Shown here one piece after another: positions 46,180 through 54,815 of a DNA stretch of 64,000 nucleotides; within the stretch, counting starts at the first letter, position 1, and every line of letters starts with the position of its first letter. Under the pieces are notes generated by a model that worked only from the letters and a program-made list of their open reading frames with translations, was not told the origin of the DNA and ran no database searches. The position numbers and the translations under genes are program-made. The DNA is taken from the NCBI RefSeq assembly GCF_009805585.1, contig NZ_VHIN01000022.1, positions 186,001 through 250,000 on the forward strand, given 5' to 3'. This stretch comes from Glutamicibacter sp. JC586. Lineage in GTDB: Bacteria > Actinomycetota > Actinomycetes > Actinomycetales > Micrococcaceae.

Positions 46180-46224
46180 AAGCAATTTTGGTGCCGCACT
46201 ATTGTGCGGCACCAAAAATTGCTT
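46180..46224. terminator. Bidirectional terminator between DUF1461 and acyl-CoA synthetase genes
   Basis: A roughly 19-bp stem AAGCAATTTTGGTGCCGCA with TGCGGCACCAAAAATTGCTT (one-base bulge), 5-nt loop. Confidence 0.9.
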
Positions 46225-46235
46225 AAGCCCAGATT

Positions 46236-48077
46236 CTATTTTGTGTAGAGAGCCTGGATCTGCTCATCAAACTGCTCGATCACGCTTTGGCGTTTGAGCT
46301 TGAGCGAGTTGGTCAGGTGCCCTGATTCCTCGGTGAATTCTTCGTCAAGAACTACAAACTTACGGATCGATTCCGCTTTGGAGACGGTGAGATTAGCGGT
46401 ATCAACGTATTTCTGCACCTCGGCAATAACCTGAGGATGCGAGGCAGCTTCAGAAAGAGTCAGCTCGCCAAGGCCGTTGGACTTACCCCACAAGACCAGT
46501 TCTTCACGGTCTAGGGTCACCAAGGCGGCAATGAACGGTCGCTGGTCACCGACCAATACACAATGGGCGACGATGCGTCCAGCACGCACCATTTCTTCCA
46601 ACGGTCCGGGGGAGACGTTTTTGCCGCCAGCGGTGACAATCAGCTCCTTTTTGCGTCCAGTGACTTTGAGGAATCCCTGATCATCCAGCACCCCGGTGTC
46701 TCCGGTTTTGAAGTAACCATCAGCGTCAAAGGCTTGCCCGGTGGCCTTGGGATTGTTGTGATAATCAGAAAATACGCCAATGCCCTTGATGAGAATTTCC
46801 CCGTCCTGCGCGATTTTCACGCTGGTGCCAGGGATTGGGCGTCCGACCGTACCCACGCGGGTGCGGAAGGCCTGATTCACCGTTGCAGGGGCAGTGGTCT
46901 CGGTCAGCCCGTAGCCTTCCACCAGCTTGATCCCAGCCCCGCGGAAGAAGTGTGCAAGGTCTTGGTTCAGGGCGCTGGCCCCGGAGATTGCGTAACCGCA
47001 GTCCCCACCAAAAACATTGCGTAGTTTCGGATATAGGACTTTGTTGAAGAGTGCATGGCGAGCGCGAAGCGAGAGTGGGAAACGTCGTTTTTCACCACGC
47101 TCACGGGCATCACGGATCTTGGAGACCTCGATAGCCACAGCTTCTGCTTTCAAGAACAGCTCGCCTTTGCCGCTACTTTCTGCGGTAGCTAAGGCGGTGG
47201 TGCGGATCTTCTCAAAAACGCGCGGTACGGCCAGCAAGAAACCGGGTTTCACCGCTGCCATATCTTGGGTCAAGGTAGCCATAGAACTAGAGTGCGCAAT
47301 GATCGATCCACCATGGATGCAGGTCTGCTGCACCGCGCGCGCCAATACATGGGCCAACGGCAAGAACATGAGTGTTCGACGTTCGGTGCCTAAAACGTCC
47401 TGCATGCTGCCGGCAAGGTTGTGAGCCACCATCGCGAAGTTGGAATGGGACATGTTGCAGCCCTTTGGTCGCCCGGTAGTGCCCGAGGTGTAGACCATCG
47501 TGGCCACATCGCTCAGCTTCATCGACGCGCGGCGCGATTCAATTAATTCTTCGTTGACACGCTGAATCGGGACAAGTAATTCGTGCACACCGGCCGAAGG
47601 GATCAATGATTTATCGGCCTGATCGGAACCTTCAAAAAGGTGGGTGCGTACTTCTTCGCCCAGCTGGGCCGCGGCGCGACGGACATTGGAGCGCAGCTCA
47701 TGATCTTCGGCAAATACAACGCGGGCTCCGGAGTCACGCAGGATCCATTCGATCTGGAAGGGGCTGGAGGACTCATAGATGGGCACCGAGACTCCGCCGG
47801 CAAACCAAATTGCCTCTTCAGCCAGAGCCCACTCATAGCGCGTGCGCGAAATGATCGCGACCTTTTGGCCTGGTTGTAATCCGTCATTGATGAGGGTGGA
47901 GGCTAGACGCTTCACATCTTTGAGGAAGTCGGTGGAGCTGACATCGTGCCATTGACCCTGGCGCTGCACGCTAAATAGTGGCTTTTCGGGGTCGCGGGCG
48001 ACGCGGTCAAGTAGTAGGTTCGTCGTATTAAACTCGGGCGGTAGCTCGGTGAGTAGCTCGACGGTTACTTCTTGCAT
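46236..48077 (-). CDS. Long-chain acyl-CoA synthetase (AMP-dependent synthetase/ligase)
   Basis: A 613-aa enzyme that activates fatty acids to acyl-AMP then acyl-CoA. Motifs: the P-loop YTSGTTGRPKGC near residue 195, GYGLTETTAPATVN near 388, TGDTGVLDDQGFLKVTGRKKELIV near 460-485 (split) with the catalytic Lys region, and NSLKLKRQSV near 590. It belongs to the FadD15/FAA1-like group. AAGGA precedes the ATG. The next gene upstream on the strand is pmt, 78 nt away, so co-transcription is possible. Confidence 0.94.
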   Translation of the reverse strand: MQEVTVELLTELPPEFNTTNLLLDRVARDPEKPLFSVQRQGQWHDVSSTDFLKDVKRLASTLINDGLQPGQKVAIISRTRYEWALAEEAIWFAGGVSVPIYESSSPFQIEWILRDSGARVVFAEDHELRSNVRRAAAQLGEEVRTHLFEGSDQADKSLIPSAGVHELLVPIQRVNEELIESRRASMKLSDVATMVYTSGTTGRPKGCNMSHSNFAMVAHNLAGSMQDVLGTERRTLMFLPLAHVLARAVQQTCIHGGSIIAHSSSMATLTQDMAAVKPGFLLAVPRVFEKIRTTALATAESSGKGELFLKAEAVAIEVSKIRDARERGEKRRFPLSLRARHALFNKVLYPKLRNVFGGDCGYAISGASALNQDLAHFFRGAGIKLVEGYGLTETTAPATVNQAFRTRVGTVGRPIPGTSVKIAQDGEILIKGIGVFSDYHNNPKATGQAFDADGYFKTGDTGVLDDQGFLKVTGRKKELIVTAGGKNVSPGPLEEMVRAGRIVAHCVLVGDQRPFIAALVTLDREELVLWGKSNGLGELTLSEAASHPQVIAEVQKYVDTANLTVSKAESIRKFVVLDEEFTEESGHLTNSLKLKRQSVIEQFDEQIQALYTK

Positions 48078-48155
48078 GGAAGCTCAATCCTTCGGGAATC
48101 GACAATCATCAAAGTGGCCTATTTCATGGCTTCAAAGACCTATACATTCCGGTGT

Positions 48156-49769
48156 TTATCCCCAGCTAGGGATCCACACATGTAGGCGCCACAGTTCATC
48201 CGCAATCATTTCCCCGGTCCAAATTGACCAGAAGAATGCCGAAGTGACTAGGAACAAAACCATGACCAGAGTGACTATGACAATGCGCGTGCGGTACCTA
48301 AGCGTCAAGTACGGGTCCCGCGGAATGAACTTGCCAATCATATACGTCAAGGAAAGAACCATGAATGGCACCAGCGGCAGCGTGTAGAAAAAGAACATGG
48401 TGCGTTCTGGATACATGAGCCAGGGCAAGAAGCCGGCGACCGCCGAAGAAAGGATAGCTCCGGCCCGCCAATCACGTGCACCAATCCACCACAAGATCAG
48501 CAGGAACATACTAATGGAGCAGGCCCACCACAAGAGGGGGTTGGGTAGGTCGGTAATGACCTCGGTGCAGCGGCTTAGATCGCAACCGTTGGCGCCCTTG
48601 TCGTAGCCTTCGAAATAAATGAGCACTGGGCGGCCGGCGAACGGCCAAGTCCAAGGGGAGGATTGCCAGCCGTGTTCTGAGTTCAGGCCGGTATGGAACT
48701 CATAGCCAGCTTGGTGATAGTGCCACAGCGAGCGTAGGGGAGCAGGCAACCAACTCACACCCTGGCCAGGATTCTCTTCGGCCCAGTGGCGGTAGCGGCC
48801 ACCGGAAGTCATTAGCCATCCAGCCCAGGTGGAGAGATAGGTGATAAAGGCCAGTGGAATCATCGTGAAGAATGAGTAGATTCCGTCTTTGACTAAGGCT
48901 GCTCGCTGCCACTGATGGATTCCTGCGGTACGACGTGCGGCGAAATCCCAGAGCACTGCCATGATGCAGAACACCGCGACGAAGGACAAAGCCGACCACT
49001 TGATGCCCACGGCACAGCCAAGCATGATCGCGGCTAGCAGGCGCCACGGGCGCCACCACAGTACTGGTCCGTACCTTAATAGGAACTCGTCGGGCCGGTT
49101 TCCTTCTGGAACAGATAATTTGCGGGCCAATTGTGTGCGCCCGTGGACCCGGTCTTTGAGCAGTGCGTAGAAGGCAGCCAGCACAAAGAACATCAAAAAG
49201 ATGTCTAGCAACGCGGTTCGAGACATGACGATGGAATGACCATCGATGGCCATAAGCAAACCGGCGATACCTGCGAGCGTATGAGAACCGAAGAGCAACC
49301 GTGCGCATAAGGTCACCAGTAGAACCGCTAGTGTTCCAAACAGGGCCGTGGAGAATCTCCAGCCGAACCCGTTGAAATCGCCAAAGAGCAGCATGCCCAG
49401 ACCGATCAGCCATTTGCCCAATGGGGGGTGAACAACAAAAGAGGGATCTGTGCTTAACTGCGGATTGCCTGCAATGAATTGATCATCGCTGTCATCAGTC
49501 CACTCGCGCTCATAGCCACTTTGAAGAAGCGCAAACGCATCTTTGACGTAGTACGTTTCGTCAAAGATGAGCATGTGGGGATGGGCAAGATTCACGAAAC
49601 GTAGCAGGCCAGCAAGCACTGTCACCGCTAATGGAATGATCCACATCAGTGGGCCGGCGGCCATCGCGGTGGGCAAGAGCCGAGCTTTTAGGCTCTGCAA
49701 TGTGTAGGCCTGGTGCGCTGAGCGAACGTGGCCGGCGTTCGCGGAGTGTAAAGTCGAGGTCCCCATCAC
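48156..49769 (-). CDS. pmt: Dolichyl-phosphate-mannose--protein mannosyltransferase
   Basis: Transfers mannose from polyprenyl-phosphate mannose to Ser/Thr of exported proteins during translocation. The 537-aa GT39 membrane protein has the conserved Asp-Glu in MLIFDETYYVKDAF near residue 67, the HPPLGKWLIGLG motif near 112 and about 10 transmembrane helices. GTG 49769 is 6 nt after TAGCAT; an ATG at 49766 and a TTG at 49772 are next to it, so the exact first codon is uncertain. Divergent from rsmI with both promoters back to back, as Rv1002c/Rv1003. Confidence 0.93.
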   Translation of the reverse strand: MMGTSTLHSANAGHVRSAHQAYTLQSLKARLLPTAMAAGPLMWIIPLAVTVLAGLLRFVNLAHPHMLIFDETYYVKDAFALLQSGYEREWTDDSDDQFIAGNPQLSTDPSFVVHPPLGKWLIGLGMLLFGDFNGFGWRFSTALFGTLAVLLVTLCARLLFGSHTLAGIAGLLMAIDGHSIVMSRTALLDIFLMFFVLAAFYALLKDRVHGRTQLARKLSVPEGNRPDEFLLRYGPVLWWRPWRLLAAIMLGCAVGIKWSALSFVAVFCIMAVLWDFAARRTAGIHQWQRAALVKDGIYSFFTMIPLAFITYLSTWAGWLMTSGGRYRHWAEENPGQGVSWLPAPLRSLWHYHQAGYEFHTGLNSEHGWQSSPWTWPFAGRPVLIYFEGYDKGANGCDLSRCTEVITDLPNPLLWWACSISMFLLILWWIGARDWRAGAILSSAVAGFLPWLMYPERTMFFFYTLPLVPFMVLSLTYMIGKFIPRDPYLTLRYRTRIVIVTLVMVLFLVTSAFFWSIWTGEMIADELWRLHVWIPSWG

Positions 49770-49775
49770 CAATTC

Positions 49776-49781
49776 ATGCTA
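49776..49781 (-). promoter_or_regulatory. -10 box for leaderless pmt
   Basis: TAGCAT on the minus strand, 6 nt before the GTG at 49769. Confidence 0.5.
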
Positions 49782-49821
49782 CCGGCGGAAAGTACAGAAT
49801 GTGGGCTTTTCCTACTTCGCG

Positions 49822-49827
49822 TAGGCT
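49822..49827 (+). promoter_or_regulatory. -10 box for leaderless rsmI
   Basis: TAGGCT 7 nt before the GTG at 49835. Only 40 bp separate it from the pmt -10 on the other strand, so their -35 regions share the same DNA. Confidence 0.5.
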
Positions 49828-49834
49828 TAAGAAT

Positions 49835-50695
49835 GTGCAGATCTCAGAGAATGAGGGCGTAATCGTCCTGGGCGCCACCCCGATAGGCAATCTATCCGAC
49901 GCATCCCCGCGCTTGCGGGAGATGATGTCCACTGCGGATATCATCGCCGCGGAGGACACCCGAAATTTCCACCACCTGGCTCACGCCCTGGGCATTAAGA
50001 TCACCGCGAAGGTGATGAGCCTGCATGAACACAATGAGGCGCATAAGCTTTCGGAAGTCATTGAACTTGCTGCGCAAGGCGCCACCATCTTGGTGGTTTC
50101 TGATGCTGGCATGCCTGCAGTCTCTGACCCGGGATACCCTTTGGTGGCCGCGGCATTGGACGCCGGAATCACGGTGACTGCGGTTCCTGGTCCATCAGCG
50201 GTGTTGACTGCACTAGCTCTTTCGGGGCTGCCCACCGGACGCTTTACCTTTGAAGGTTTCCTGCCACGTAAGGCAGGGGAGCGGCGCAAGCGCTTAGATT
50301 CCTTGCTCACCGAGGAACGCACCATGGTCTTCTTCGAGGCCCCACATCGTCTGAACGATTTCCTCGATGCGGCTATTGAAGCCTTCGGTGCGGAGCGTCA
50401 GGCCGCGGTTGCTCGTGAGCTGACTAAAAAGTTTGAAGAGGTTCGTCGCGACTCGCTTGGCGCCCTGAAGAGTTGGGCGGAACCTGGGGTACGTGGAGAG
50501 ATCGTGGTAGTCATCCACGGTGCCTCAGAAGCCGAGCCTGCCACTATCGATGAACTGCTACCCAAGGTCGCGCAGCTCGTTGAACAAGGCACGCGAATGA
50601 AGCAAGCCGTGGCCGAGGTGGCCGAAAAGTTTGGTGCCAAAAAACGCGACCTCTACGAAGCTGTCTTGGCGCAACGTCACGAAGCGAAGAATTAG
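49835..50695 (+). CDS. rsmI: 16S rRNA (cytidine1402-2'-O)-methyltransferase
   Basis: Methylates the ribose of C1402 in the ribosomal P-site using S-adenosylmethionine. The 286-aa protein has tetrapyrrole-methylase fold motifs VLGATPIGNLSDASPR near residue 11, IAAEDTRNFHHL near 37, VSDAGMPAVSDPGYPLV near 88 and VPGPSAVLTALALSGLP near 115. The open frame extends upstream to 49649 into pmt; GTG 49835 is supported by the -10 box and family N-terminus. Corresponds to Rv1003. Confidence 0.96.
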   Translation: MQISENEGVIVLGATPIGNLSDASPRLREMMSTADIIAAEDTRNFHHLAHALGIKITAKVMSLHEHNEAHKLSEVIELAAQGATILVVSDAGMPAVSDPGYPLVAAALDAGITVTAVPGPSAVLTALALSGLPTGRFTFEGFLPRKAGERRKRLDSLLTEERTMVFFEAPHRLNDFLDAAIEAFGAERQAAVARELTKKFEEVRRDSLGALKSWAEPGVRGEIVVVIHGASEAEPATIDELLPKVAQLVEQGTRMKQAVAEVAEKFGAKKRDLYEAVLAQRHEAKN

Positions 50696-50714
50696 CAAAA
50701 TTCGCATAGGCTGA

Positions 50715-50745
50715 TTGCACAATGAATCTGCGCTTTTATAGTGCA
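50715..50745 (+). promoter_or_regulatory. Promoter of the aldehyde dehydrogenase gene with TGCAC..GTGCA arms
   Basis: -35-like TTGCAC at 50715, 16-nt spacer, -10 TATAGT at 50737-50742. The arms TGCACAAT and ATAGTGCA resemble the TetR operator half-sites found at 24663-24713. Confidence 0.4.
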
Positions 50746-50831
50746 TAGGGCGATTTACATCGAGCTTGTGCCAAGAATAGCGTAGGCATCAACGACGATT
50801 AGTTTCATTTAGAGTTTCAGGAGATGCGCGT

Positions 50832-52319
50832 ATGTCGATCACTGCCCAGCGTGAAGCAGAACTGCTTGCCAAGGTTCCAACCGGTCTTTTGATCAATGGT
50901 GAATGGCGCGATGCCTCGGATGGTGGCACCTTTGATGTGCTCGATCCGGCCACCGGAGAAAAGCTGCTAACCCTTGCCAGCGCCACCAGCGAAGATGCTA
51001 TGGCAGCACTGGATGCAGCCGATGCGGTACAGGCCGAATGGGCTTTGACCGCACCACGCGAACGCGCTGAAATCCTGCGTCGCGCTTTTGATCTGGTCAC
51101 CGAACGCAAAGATGACTTCGCCCTGCTGATGAGCCTTGAAATGGGCAAGCCACTGGCCGAGGCATACGGCGAAGTGACCTACGGTGCAGAATTCCTGCGT
51201 TGGTTCTCTGAAGAGACCGTGCGCCACTACGGTCGCTACGTCACGACCCCAGAAGGCAAGAACAAGGTCCTGGTTCATCACAAGCCAGTTGGCCCATGCT
51301 TGCTGATCACCCCTTGGAACTTCCCACTGGCCATGGCTACCCGCAAGGTAGGCCCAGCAGTAGCTGCAGGTTGCACCATGGTGCTCAAGCCAGCCAAGCT
51401 GACCCCACTGACCTCCCAGCTCTTCGCAGCTACCATGATGGAAGCTGGTCTTCCAGCGGGCGTGCTCAACGTTGTCTCCGGCGCTTCGGCCTCGAAGATC
51501 TCCGGTCCATTGATGCAGGACGACCGCCTGCGCAAGGTCTCCTTCACCGGCTCCACCCCAGTGGGCAAGCAGCTGATGAAGGATGCGGCAGATAAGGTAC
51601 TGCGTTCCTCGATGGAACTTGGTGGCAACGCACCATTCATCGTCTTCGAGGATGCTGACTTGGATGCTGCTGTTGAAGGCGCCATGGCAGCCAAGATGCG
51701 CAACATGGGTGAAGCTTGCACCGCGGCCAACCGCTTCCTGGTTCACGCCGATGTTGCAGAGGAATTCACCGCCAAGTTCGCTGCAGCGATGAAGGCTCTG
51801 AAGCCAGGACGTGGTACCGAAGAGAGCACCACCGTAGGTCCACTGGTCGAAGAGAAGGCCCGCGACGAAGTTCACGCCCTGGTTGAAGCTGCAGTGAGTG
51901 CCGGCGCAACCGCCGTCACCGGTGGCGCACCAGTAGAAGGCCCAGGCTACTTCTACCAGCCAACCGTGCTGGCTAACGTTGCTAACGACGCCAAGATCCT
52001 GACCCAGGAAATCTTCGGCCCAGTTGCTCCGGTAACCACGTTCGCCTCGGAAGAAGAAGCCATCAAGCTGGCTAACGCCACCGAGTACGGTCTGGCTTCC
52101 TACATCTACTCCCAGGACTTCAACCGCATGTTCCGTGTTTCGGAACAGATCGAATTCGGTCTGGTTGGCTTCAATGCTGGCGTTATCTCCAACGCTGCCG
52201 CACCATTTGGCGGCGTGAAGCAGTCGGGTCTGGGCCGCGAAGGTGGCGCGGAAGGTTTGGCTGAATACACCACCGTGCAGTACATCGGCATCGCTGATCC
52301 ATACGCTGCAAAGAAGTAA
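50832..52319 (+). CDS. gabD: NAD(P)-dependent succinate-semialdehyde dehydrogenase-like aldehyde dehydrogenase
   Basis: Oxidises an aldehyde, probably succinate semialdehyde, in the GABA or putrescine catabolic route. The 495-aa protein has the catalytic Cys in GEACTAANRF near residue 296, the general base in MELGGNAPFIVF near 262 and a nucleotide-binding FTGSTPVGKQL near 239. Length and the GLGREGGAEGLAEYTT end fit GabD. AGGAG lies 8 nt before the ATG. Codon usage is highly biased. An amine oxidoreductase at 61863 could supply its substrate, but the link is inferred. Confidence 0.88.
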   Translation: MSITAQREAELLAKVPTGLLINGEWRDASDGGTFDVLDPATGEKLLTLASATSEDAMAALDAADAVQAEWALTAPRERAEILRRAFDLVTERKDDFALLMSLEMGKPLAEAYGEVTYGAEFLRWFSEETVRHYGRYVTTPEGKNKVLVHHKPVGPCLLITPWNFPLAMATRKVGPAVAAGCTMVLKPAKLTPLTSQLFAATMMEAGLPAGVLNVVSGASASKISGPLMQDDRLRKVSFTGSTPVGKQLMKDAADKVLRSSMELGGNAPFIVFEDADLDAAVEGAMAAKMRNMGEACTAANRFLVHADVAEEFTAKFAAAMKALKPGRGTEESTTVGPLVEEKARDEVHALVEAAVSAGATAVTGGAPVEGPGYFYQPTVLANVANDAKILTQEIFGPVAPVTTFASEEEAIKLANATEYGLASYIYSQDFNRMFRVSEQIEFGLVGFNAGVISNAAAPFGGVKQSGLGREGGAEGLAEYTTVQYIGIADPYAAKK

Positions 52320-52340
52320 CCTCTGCATCTCTAGATGCCA

Positions 52341-52375
52341 TTGATGCCCGGCCATTGGCCGGGCATCAACTTTTT
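52341..52375 (+). terminator. Intrinsic terminator after gabD-like gene
   Basis: A 13-bp stem TGATGCCCGGCCA with TGGCCGGGCATCA and T5 tail. The convergent tgpA-like gene's stop lies in the T-tract. Confidence 0.9.
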
Positions 52376-54815
52376 AACTTGGCGTTCTGCGCTGTTGGTT
52401 GGAGTGCTTCTTGCGCCCCATTCCAGAGCTCAAAGACGGCGGGACAATAAACGTGGTCAGTCGTTGCCAGAGAGGAAGCTGATTGCGTAGACGATCCTCG
52501 ATGGTGTCCAAGGATCCCAACAGTGCCGTGCTCTGGGCGGAGGTGGGGTGTCGTTGTGCATAGAAACTCTGTTCTACGACCCGTTGAATTTCCTGCAGTT
52601 CTGCTGCGATCGCAGGGTGATCAGAAGCTAATCGCACCGTGTAATCCCCAACGGACTCGTGAGCTCCTGCCGGAAGCCTTGCGTCAGCGCCAATACTGAG
52701 TAATTCATCCCAGAGGGCTGAGGCCGTGCCATGACCGCCGGACCGAATTTGTCTCAGGCGTTCCTGTCGGAAACGATTGCGCTGCCAAGGACCAACCAGC
52801 AAAGCTACCGCCATGAGTACCAGCGCCGCAGGTAGTAACCACCATGACCACCATGATGATTCCTGCTCATTAGCTTGAGCCGTGGCGACAGGAGCCGACG
52901 GGGAAGCCGATTCGGTGCGGCTTGGAGTGCTGCGAATCGTTGGAACTTCAGGGGCTGTGCTTTGCTCAGGTGCGGCACGTTGAGTCGCTTCTGGAGCGTA
53001 GCTCGGCGTGTAACCACGACCTGGAGTCGGCTCAAATGGAACCCAACCGATACCGGTGATGTAAAGCTCTGGCCATGCGTGGGCTTGTTGTCCACTGACG
53101 GTGTAGCCCTTGAGCGCGCCGGAAGGTTTGGCCGTTGCACCAAACATGTCGGGAGCTCCGGATTCCACGGCGCCTATAGATTCACCGGTTGCAACACCAG
53201 GTGCATAGCCAACTGCGATGCGCGAGGGGATTCCTGCTTCTCGTGCCAATAGCGCCATCGCCGAAGCAAAGTGAACACAGTAACCCTGCCTGCGGTTCAA
53301 GAATGCTTCAACCACCTGAGCGTTTGCTCCGTCGTAGCCTTCGCGCAAAGGAGTGCGCTCCGAATAAGTGAATTTGCCGGAGCGGAAGAAATGTTGAATC
53401 GCCGTTGCTTTGCTCAATGCGGTCTGCGGCGATCTCTCGGTTCCGTAGGCTTCCTTCAGCGTGGCCTGTAGCAAAGGCTGTAGGCTTTGATCTTCATCTG
53501 CCGGAAGTTGGGAATACTCACTGGAAACCGGTGATTCCTCACCCATCTCCCAGCTGGCGATCTCGTCTACTAGGTCCGAGGTGATTTCTAGGTCCTGATA
53601 AGCGACGGTAAGATCCTTGGTTGCGCTTAGCGCCTCCCCGCTGAGCCTGGCCACGGAGGTTTCGTGTGTCCAACGCCAGTCACCTTGAATCCCTCGCACA
53701 TAATAGCTTTGCGTCGGTAATGGGAGCAGCGGGTTGGTATTGGCATTAGGCCAGGTCATGCGAAGTACCTGTTCAGAGTTACCGAACGCAGAAAAATCAC
53801 TACCTACTGCAGTGTCCCCGACGTATTCGGAATAGAAGAGATCCTCGTCTGGTTCCCACCGCTGACCAGAGAGATTCTTGATCACTTGGGTACGTAGATA
53901 GGGGGCTTGCTCGGAACTGGTGTAGTACGTCAAGAATGGCTTTTTGCCGTTCGAACGAAGATCTCGTCCCAGATTGATCAGCGGGTCAACGTTATTGGCG
54001 AGCAATTCTCCTGACGGACGCTGTCCTTCGGGGAACATCCCGGCACGAAAGCCCGGCATCCAGTAGCTGGCCGCAACCAACGAACCAATACATGCTAGGG
54101 CCGTAATTCCAAAGACGCTCAGTGACTTGACCTTGGTGAATCCTCGCACTTCAGGTTCTGCAGTTCTCGAAGCGAAGGTATAAGGCAGTAACGCGACATA
54201 GCCTAGTAGGCCAATAATCAGTATCGCGATATAGCCAATTCCGGCACCTTCCTGTTTGAACAGGGAAGCAACAATCGGTGCAAAGGACAGCGGAAGAATA
54301 ACTAATAATGCCGTACGTCGGAACGTCGCAAGTATTTGGGTCAAGATACTAACTACGAGGGCCAAGACCAGAATCGCCAAGTCCACATATATTGAGCTGG
54401 CAACCGGTGGAACTTGAGTTGCCAGTTGTAATCCCGCTTCAGAAAGCGAGGAGAAAAACCATTGTGTTCTGGAGATGCCATACTCATTGGCGTCCATAGC
54501 ATCATGACCCAAGATTGCTACCAGGACAATCAGTAGAGCCACAGGCAACGCCAGCCAACGGATCAACCGAATCCCGCGGATGAGCCCGTAAACAACATGA
54601 AGAGCTACAACTGGGAAGATCAGCGAGGGCATCCACGAGGTGCCTTCTACTACGCCCGTCAGCGACGCGGTGCCGGCCAGGACTGATACTGCTAGACACA
54701 GCGCGCCCAGAGCACGGGCGAGTAGGTGATCTGAGGCCCACAGTCCAGGTTTCTTGTTGCTCGATGGTTCCTGGGTAGAGCTGGTGGTCGGCGCTTCTTG
54801 CATTTCGATACCCAT
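52374..54815 (-). CDS. Transglutaminase-like membrane protein (TgpA/DUF3488 type)
   Basis: An 813-aa protein. About six N-terminal transmembrane helices (about 30-245), a 230-residue extracellular linker, the transglutaminase core (about 470-600) with catalytic Cys in RQGYCVHFASAMALL, His in QQAHAWPELYI, and GWVPFEPTPG, and a last transmembrane helix near 665-685 with a cytoplasmic tail. ATG 54815 overlaps the DUF58 stop as TAATG. The gene ends an operon moxR-DUF58-tgpA, a widespread unit of unknown function that may modify the envelope. Confidence 0.92.
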   Translation of the reverse strand: MGIEMQEAPTTSSTQEPSSNKKPGLWASDHLLARALGALCLAVSVLAGTASLTGVVEGTSWMPSLIFPVVALHVVYGLIRGIRLIRWLALPVALLIVLVAILGHDAMDANEYGISRTQWFFSSLSEAGLQLATQVPPVASSIYVDLAILVLALVVSILTQILATFRRTALLVILPLSFAPIVASLFKQEGAGIGYIAILIIGLLGYVALLPYTFASRTAEPEVRGFTKVKSLSVFGITALACIGSLVAASYWMPGFRAGMFPEGQRPSGELLANNVDPLINLGRDLRSNGKKPFLTYYTSSEQAPYLRTQVIKNLSGQRWEPDEDLFYSEYVGDTAVGSDFSAFGNSEQVLRMTWPNANTNPLLPLPTQSYYVRGIQGDWRWTHETSVARLSGEALSATKDLTVAYQDLEITSDLVDEIASWEMGEESPVSSEYSQLPADEDQSLQPLLQATLKEAYGTERSPQTALSKATAIQHFFRSGKFTYSERTPLREGYDGANAQVVEAFLNRRQGYCVHFASAMALLAREAGIPSRIAVGYAPGVATGESIGAVESGAPDMFGATAKPSGALKGYTVSGQQAHAWPELYITGIGWVPFEPTPGRGYTPSYAPEATQRAAPEQSTAPEVPTIRSTPSRTESASPSAPVATAQANEQESSWWSWWLLPAALVLMAVALLVGPWQRNRFRQERLRQIRSGGHGTASALWDELLSIGADARLPAGAHESVGDYTVRLASDHPAIAAELQEIQRVVEQSFYAQRHPTSAQSTALLGSLDTIEDRLRNQLPLWQRLTTFIVPPSLSSGMGRKKHSNQQRRTPS

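Noticed and set aside
50967-52355. 462-aa open frame on the minus strand opposite the aldehyde dehydrogenase
   Set aside because: Composition is rich in H, W, G and Q with no known motif; it is the mirror of a strongly codon-biased gene.
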